Of a stretch of 64,000 nucleotides of DNA, positions 58,775 to 64,000 are shown one piece after another (position 1 is the first letter of the stretch; every line of letters starts with the position of its first letter). Under the pieces are notes generated by a model, which was not told the origin of the DNA, searched no databases, and saw only the letters and a program-made list of their open reading frames with translations. The stretch is from Atopsyche davidsoni (Eukaryota > Arthropoda > Insecta > Trichoptera > Hydrobiosidae). The DNA lies in contig JAILWY010000008.1 in assembly GCA_022113835.1 (NCBI GenBank), positions 6,235,001 to 6,299,000 of the forward strand, written 5' to 3'. The translations under genes and the position numbers were made by a program.

Positions 58775-59019
58775 GATGATATTTTCTGAGAGTTTTCTTT
58801 AATCGTTTTCAATGTGTGAAAAAATATGCTTAATCACATAAAGCCTAACAGGGTATTGTTGAAAACTCTGCAAAAACAAAATCCCATTTAGAAAACAAAC
58901 AATGATAAATTTGTAATTTTCTGTACAACCTTCAAGAGTGTTGCCATTATGATTGATAGCAATTTGACAATAATTGACTACAGAAAAACATATTTATTTT
59001 CTCATTGTATCATTAATAG

Positions 59020-59108
59020 ACCCTCGTTTGGCAACATTAGCCAAATCAGCAGGACTTCCTCTTTTGATGTTTTTCTTGTCGCTGGGAACATCCATTAAGG
59101 TAACTCAG
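59020..59108 (+). CDS. Candidate exon, unidentified
   Basis: A T-rich acceptor (TTTTCTCATTGTATCATTAATAG) precedes 89 nt and a CAG/GTATGT donor; an alternative GTAACT donor lies at 59100. One plus-strand frame is open for 29 codons and hydrophobic (PRLATLAKSAGLPLLMFFLS, then LGTSIKVTQ). On the minus strand the same bases read MDVPSDKKNIKRGSPADLAN, then VAKRGSINDTMRK and stop, which looks at least as protein-like but lacks splice sites. A mobile-element origin is possible. Confidence 0.3.
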
Positions 59109-59109
59109 G

Positions 59110-60840
59110 TATGTATTATAATCAATCACGCATCACTGATAATTTTTATTAATAATTTACCCATATCAGGATACACGTGTTCCAATATTACAAGGGGAAG
59201 TTTCTCCGATAAAGGTACTACGGTTTCCTTGTTTCGGGGAAGTTATTTTGGGTCGTAGCGTAACAACCTTATCACCCTACACCTGGCTAACTAACTCTAC
59301 TCTATCCGACCCCTATTCAATCTTCTTATCTTGCTTACTTCCTGAAACTACCTTGAGCATAAAAAAGTATTACCAGCCCATTTTTAATACACCGAAAAGT
59401 TGATCAGGAAAATTGATAAATTAAGCATTCCAGACAATTTAATGCCCACAGAAATAAAAATAGGGTCTATAAAAATAAAGTTATCCCAAATGTAACATAA
59501 CGTTACCCTTATAGTACAATAAAAGCTGAAAAATATTTATGGACATTGATAAATGCTGCATGTCTTCTATATGATCTTTATTGGCCCAAGAGAATTTCAG
59601 GTAGCTACCTGTGGGTTCACATGAATGCCTAACATATATAGTATTCTTAGATTTTTGATAATATAATATATATAAAAATATATATAAATATAATATACAG
59701 CAGAGATTTGACTAGCATCACTGAAAAGGATGTAAATGCCGCCTTCAGGAACGTGCATGCTGAAAGTTCTACGCGTGTGAAACGTTAAACCTACATGACA
59801 TTATTATATCACTAACCAATGAACATTTAAAAACAATGTTAAATACATCTTACACATATTAAATAAGGCTTTAATTTGCATTATTTAATCAAAATATGCA
59901 CTGCAAATAGCCACTGCAAGCTTTCGTTAAACAACTCACTTATAACGTAGAGAACATCTTTATATGATTATTGGAATTACTGATAATCTCTGAGTAATGA
60001 AGACAGTGTTTAATTTTTTCCGTTACAAAAAAGCTGTATCAATCTTAGGTTTTTCTGATATTCTATAAAGTTTTGTTAAGTTTCAATTATTATTATTTAT
60101 ATATAAGCAATACATTTTACAAGAGTACATTAATATGCACGGTTTCAATGCGATAGCCATAATTGCAAATTAGATCGTAAAAGTAAGTTGAAATTAACTG
60201 AAGTTGGAGAAGAATGGTTAAACTTTAAGCGTTAATTTAAAATGATGTCTAATTTATTTTAAATAAATATATGAATAGGTAATTTTGTGTCAGTTTATAA
60301 TTAATTTGAAATAAACTTGAAATACAAAAAAAATGTATAGATTACGCGATTTCATCGATATTTTTAAAATGCATTGATTTTTGAGATTCATTGCCGATTA
60401 TACCATATCTGAATAAGATATGATAAGATATTATATTAAATATTCTTACAATTTATCAAATATATGTTTTATATACATCAGCTAAATACTTGTAACAATT
60501 CGATTGTAACGGAGGTCGAAAGGACCAAGAGGCCAGACAACTTATCACATCCTACCTGTATTCATAAAAAAACGGAGGTATGAACAAAACGAAAATATAC
60601 AATATTCAATATTATTTACCAATAAAGCCTACCGTCAAAATTTTTAGAGCAAAAATTGTATGGAAAGACAGCTCTGAATTATTTCTTAATACACTAAGTG
60701 AATCGCAACTTTGCTGCATAAAACTTTTGCACTATACAAAATCAATAGTGATTTCATATTTAAGTAATAACAAATTGTTTCAAATGGCCCAGGTACATTG
60801 ACGTCACGCTTGTCAATAGCGGTCGGATATTTTCTTTTGA
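59110..60840. other. AT-rich DNA, no gene
   Basis: 59170-59270 is somewhat GC-richer, with open frames on both strands (minus: PKQGNRSTFIGETSPCNIGT). The remainder is AT-rich, including TA-rich 59655-59700. Nothing assignable. Confidence 0.4.
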
Positions 60841-60846
60841 TTATAG

Positions 60847-60913
60847 ACCCACGGTGGGCGTGAGGATTAAGTCACCAGGCAACAATAGCCCTGGGGTGTT
60901 AGTTCTTAATTAA
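60847..60913 (+). CDS. Candidate terminal exon, weak
   Basis: After a good acceptor (ATTTTCTTTTGATTATAG) the frame entered with two overhanging bases reads PTVGVRIKSPGNNSPGVLVL, then N and a TAA stop at 60911-60913. The GC-rich part ends near the stop. The phase does not fit the 59020 candidate directly. No polyadenylation signal close by is distinctive in this AT-rich context. Confidence 0.25.
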
Positions 60914-61059
60914 ATACCATGTTTAGAAGGTACAGTGTAAATGCTGTACAGTTCGATGGACTGGCGTGTGAATCAATACAACCTCTCATTCAACAATAAA
61001 ATCGCATAGATTTGTCGTGCAATAATTTAAATATTAAACATATATGAAGTCGAATAAAC

Positions 61060-62160
61060 ACGCCGGTCTTTCGGACGCCATCACAAGAAATGGCTACGTG
61101 GTTCAGAGCTATGCAGTTGAGGTTGGCGCTCTGGACTCCCAGCAATGTCCGCGATGTGTCTTTCTAGGGATCTCGGCTTATCGAGGAGACTTGTGACCTC
61201 ATTTACAGGGAGAATATAAAAAAAACCACACTTGCGGCCTCCTACTAGATACGGTTGTACACCGCAGACAAGTGCAGGCAGTGAGAGCATTATAATTGTG
61301 GATCCTTCAAATGCAAGCCTATGGACTACACTCGTTTCAAATATACATGCGCACACATACACACACATGTATACAAAGTAGTAAAAAGTTACTAGCAATC
61401 GTTTATATATGCGAGGAATAAATGTATCAATCAATTCGTTAAAAATTTCTGGTTAGTATTATCACATGTACTAAATATACGGATGTTTGGTATCGTTTAA
61501 TGAAGTTTTATGGTGTGTTTTTTTTTTTTTTTTTATATATATATACAGCGCTGTTTTCGCGGTCGAAGCGTGTGTGCAGCGTCTGGCTGTGGAATATTAC
61601 AGCATCGCAATGTTACAAAAGAAAACGTTGCATTTGAAGAGGCAAGCGGTCGCAATGTCGCTTTTTGCTCCGAAGACTCACCTCCGTGTGCTGCCCGGCG
61701 AGCGATCCGGGTTCGATTCCGAGCACTGACACAAAACGCACAGCTGACGCGAGGGACGCGACGGCGAGGCCTCTATCCACTCGCCGACATGCACCATGCG
61801 AAATTACAGCCAAAACCGACGTCTAACTGTTGTTTCTGGGTGAAAAAAATATTCGCAAGAGTTCCGGCGACGCTCTCCCCGCACGGCCGTTCATCGCGGA
61901 CAGCCGCGGCAGACTGAAGTAATTTACATGAAGACAAGTCTCGAGTACAGAAACCAGTCTGAAGCGTCGAGCGCGCCCGCGGCTCCGTTCAAATACCGAA
62001 CAGAACGGAGCGAGCCGCGACAAAACATACACCGAAGCAGTGCGTCAGAAAGAGACGGCTGATTTTCTCTGTAGCTCTTCTGTGGTATCGAGAGTTTTGT
62101 TCCGCTGTTGTCGCCTCGTGGCATACGTACTATGAACTCTTATATATTGCTATCGTAATA
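61060..62160. other. Longest GC/CpG-rich region, possible promoter
   Basis: 61550-62110 is CpG-rich on an AT-rich background. Opposing frames of 66-135 codons are products of low stop density. GGTTCGATTCC at 61710-61720 is a perfect B-box with CGAGCACTGA downstream, so a tRNA-like SINE head is included. CGAAGCAGTGCGTCAG at about 62034 contains an initiator-like CAGTGCG. A CpG-rich promoter plus first exon of a gene running right is possible but unproven. Confidence 0.3.
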
Positions 62161-62319
62161 CGGAGTCTGGAAAATAAAGTACTATTAAAAATAAAGTGCA
62201 TTATAAAACTACCATTATAATAGCGCAGGCTTCGTTTCGAGGACGAAGGCTGCATTTTTTTTTAGTCCTACCAATAATTTCACTTTTACTGATAAATCAT
62301 TATTGCTTGTTTTTTTCAG

Positions 62320-62412
62320 ACGTGTGAACTCGAACAACCCTTAACCTGCCAAAAATCTGCTCAATATACACAAAACCGTACAAACCGTTTAGCGAGTAAT
62401 TGGCGTAAATGA
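62320..62412 (+). CDS. Candidate terminal exon, weak
   Basis: A strong acceptor (TTGCTTGTTTTTTTCAG) is followed by 30 open codons in phase 0 (TCELEQPLTCQKSAQYTQNR, then TNRLASNWRK) and a TGA at 62410-62412. The CpG-rich region at 61550-62110 would be a plausible upstream promoter or first exon. No donor and no recognised domain. Confidence 0.28.
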   Translation, partial: TCELEQPLTCQKSAQYTQNRTNRLASNWRK

Positions 62413-62419
62413 GTAGTAC

Positions 62420-62765
62420 TTGGACCGTTCCGAACCGCAGCACTCTATGAAAGTGCCGTGCCCATCCCCTTTGCGATGCCCAGCACTTTGACCTTGAAAC
62501 GACGTACGAAATTCCGCCTGGACGGCCTTCCTATAGTCTGACAATGCGACCCGCCCACTGCCACTACAGCTGCCCTGTGGGTGTGCATCGGCAGCCGAAG
62601 TTGCACGCAAAGCTTCGCCTTTGCCTCTTCGAGTAGCGCCCAGCATGGAAACGCGTCACACCATAGCTCGTTACCGTGCCAGAAAGAGCTCTGATATTGT
62701 TGCAAAGCGATATCTGAAATAATTTTTTGGTACAATTCTGTGCAGATTATATCAGGCTCCAACAA
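62420..62765 (-). other. GC-rich block with overlapping minus-strand frames
   Basis: Two frames of 85 and 106 codons overlap on the minus strand. The longer includes WHGNELWCDAFPCWALLEEA. A splice-flanked 39-nt piece lies at 62675-62713 (TTATTTCAG ... GTAACG). No family recognised; it may be a mobile-element remnant. Confidence 0.3.
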
Positions 62766-63407
62766 AACAAACTAGGTACAATAAAAAAATATCTCAGGAT
62801 TACGATGCAAGGAACTCCTTCATATATCATATTTTTTTTACAATTAATTTCCATTGTATTATTTTGATATGCAAAGCTTATATTTTGTAATAAAAAAGCC
62901 ACCTTTAAATTTATTTTTGTAATTGTATGTAACTTTTTGAAGCAATATCTCAAAAAATTGAGGCTCTGTGAAGCCTCAAAATGGCACAAAACCTATTTAT
63001 AGACTGCGACAAAAAGTATCGCCTGAGTCATTGGAAATTGTGATTCGTGGCCGTGGATCACGAGAAGCGGTCCTTCATCCTGGAGTGAATCGAAAATGCT
63101 GACAGTAGAGGTAATGTATCAAAAATAGAAATATTTTGTAAAACTCGCAATTACTATGTGCTAAAAGCAATTCAATGCCGTATACGTCACAAGCCGCGCT
63201 ACAGCCGCTCGGAAGGCTCTACATGTAGCTACTGAACGCGCAAAAAATATTATTTATATATTTTTTTAATATTTTTTTCGCAGATTATCTAATACATATG
63301 AAAACATGACCTAAACGCGGTATCATTGAACTTATACGAAGGTCGGCTTAAAAGTTTGTTGAAGCGAGAATATATACAAAAAAAACTAACCTGGGAATCT
63401 TTTCGTA

Positions 63408-63411
<4 letters not shown>

Positions 63412-63474
<63 letters not shown>
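63412..63474. repeat. (TA)n microsatellite, 63 bp
   Basis: Uninterrupted TA units immediately beside a minus-strand LINE fragment. Confidence 0.98.
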
Positions 63475-63476
<2 letters not shown>

Positions 63477-63495
63477 TTTCTATATTTATTTGATT

Positions 63496-63592
63496 TCTCC
63501 TTTCAATTCTTCATTTCCCTTCGATTTTTCTTTGGACAATCAGCTTCAGTATTATTTCGAAAAATATGTCAAAAATAGGATACCTTACGCTT
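63496..63592 (-). mobile_element. LINE fragment, RT C-terminal region
   Basis: On the minus strand GTAAGGTATCCTATTTTTGA, then CATATTTTTCGAA, GAAGCTGATTGTCCAAAGAA and GGGAAATGAAGAATTGAAAG follow the order of the 43600 and 52970 copies. The following part of the LINE is replaced by the TA array. Confidence 0.7.
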
Positions 63593-63599
63593 TTTTAAA

Positions 63600-64000
63600 A
63601 TTAAAATGTATCGCTTTTAATTTAAAAGTACTTAAAATAAATTATAATAAAATAAACTACCATAAATGAAACCTAATCTGCTCATTTCACATCAAACCAT
63701 GGCAGTACTGAGCTCTCGGATAATGATTTATTCAACCTATCTATAAATGCGGTTGGAATTCTATTCACGAGCCGATTTCTTGCACAATATATTAAAAATA
63801 ATATCAACAATTTAGTAACACACATTATAAAATAATATAAAAGAATTTGCTACAGATTTAGAAACTCACATTACAAAAAGAAAATCGCACAATCAAGTTC
63901 AATTCGCCGTACGGCAACGCGCCTTACAAAATAATCAGATCAATGGATCGTTAACAAACAATCGTTTAAACTGTTTAAAAATTACAACAATAATTATCTT
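63600..64000. other. AT-rich DNA, no gene
   Basis: Low-complexity AT-rich sequence to the end of the window; nothing assignable. Confidence 0.6.

Larger units (their letters stand above)
57362..58842. mobile_element. Composite SINE array with about 605-bp inverted arms
   Basis: Left part: tandem 409-bp units starting at 57358 and 57767 plus a partial third (58175-58220), with the SINE in minus orientation. Right part: one full 409-bp unit (58238-58646) and a partial (58647-58842), SINE in plus orientation. 57421-58025 and 58238-58842 are inverted repeats, nearly identical. The whole is flanked by GCCTAACAGGGTATT at 57347-57361 and 58843-58857. The right edge coincides with the SINE 3' end (CTTAATCACATA). 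Each unit is SINE (about 200 bp) plus about 205 bp of other sequence. Confidence 0.93.

Noticed and set aside
57481..58780. tRNA genes suggested by perfect A- and B-boxes
   Set aside because: The acceptor stem does not pair, the copies sit in a repeat unit with SINE body sequence, and a target-site duplication encloses the array; SINE origin explains them better.
61487..62124. Five overlapping frames of 66-135 codons
   Set aside because: Overlapping on both strands in a CpG-rich area; no family resemblance, so not called as genes.

Overview
This window looks like eukaryotic nuclear DNA, most likely from an insect or another arthropod. It is strongly AT-rich and gene-poor, full of decayed transposable elements, with no operons, no ribosome-binding sites and no ORF longer than about 135 codons. 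No complete gene, rRNA, functional tRNA or CRISPR array is visible. Most ORFs of 60-130 codons are chance openings in AT-rich DNA or read through repeats.

Mobile-element layer. (1) At least 16 3'-truncated pieces of one non-LTR retrotransposon (LINE) family lie on both strands. They share the C-terminal end of a reverse transcriptase and a tail of the type CTCCTatgAGGAGaggcac followed by a GAA-rich run. The longest pieces are at 8046-8520, 43436-43795 and 52405-53180. (2) Two hAT-type MITEs (21704-22165 and 30877-31370) have GGTTCCCAAA termini and 8-bp target duplications of the nnnTAnnn form; a separate hAT end lies at 53984. (3) A tRNA-derived SINE family is represented by one diverged solo copy (about 40660-40854) and by a striking composite at 57362-58842. 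There, four SINE copies sit in a tandem plus inverted array with about 605-bp arms, and the whole array is bounded by one 15-bp duplication. (4) A dispersed element of about 540 bp (7630-8026, 15828-16286, 26064-26390, 47401-47940) carries the same short ORF in three of its four copies. (5) Several other diverged dispersed repeats and tRNA-like heads are present.

Simple and tandem DNA: a G-rich 10-bp minisatellite (8859-8975), a degenerate tandem of about 199 bp (9975-10416), three copies of a 67-bp tRNA-like unit (55713-55913), a GTGAC pentamer array (28026-28065), two long TA arrays (52496-52574 and 63412-63474) that both abut LINE pieces, and several perfect hairpins.

Host-gene signal. 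Several short segments on the minus strand have good splice acceptors and donors and an open frame: 40463-40557, 31905-31950, 28223-28296, 4245-4276 and 1812-1835. They may be small exons of one long-intron gene transcribed right to left through the window. The first is the strongest, because its GC-rich island ends exactly at the predicted splice sites. On the plus strand, 59020-59108, 60847-60913 and 62320-62412 are weaker exon candidates. I could not identify any of these proteins, and short open frames arise easily by chance, so confidences are kept low to moderate. The rest is AT-rich intronic or intergenic DNA in which I see nothing specific; those stretches are listed as such.
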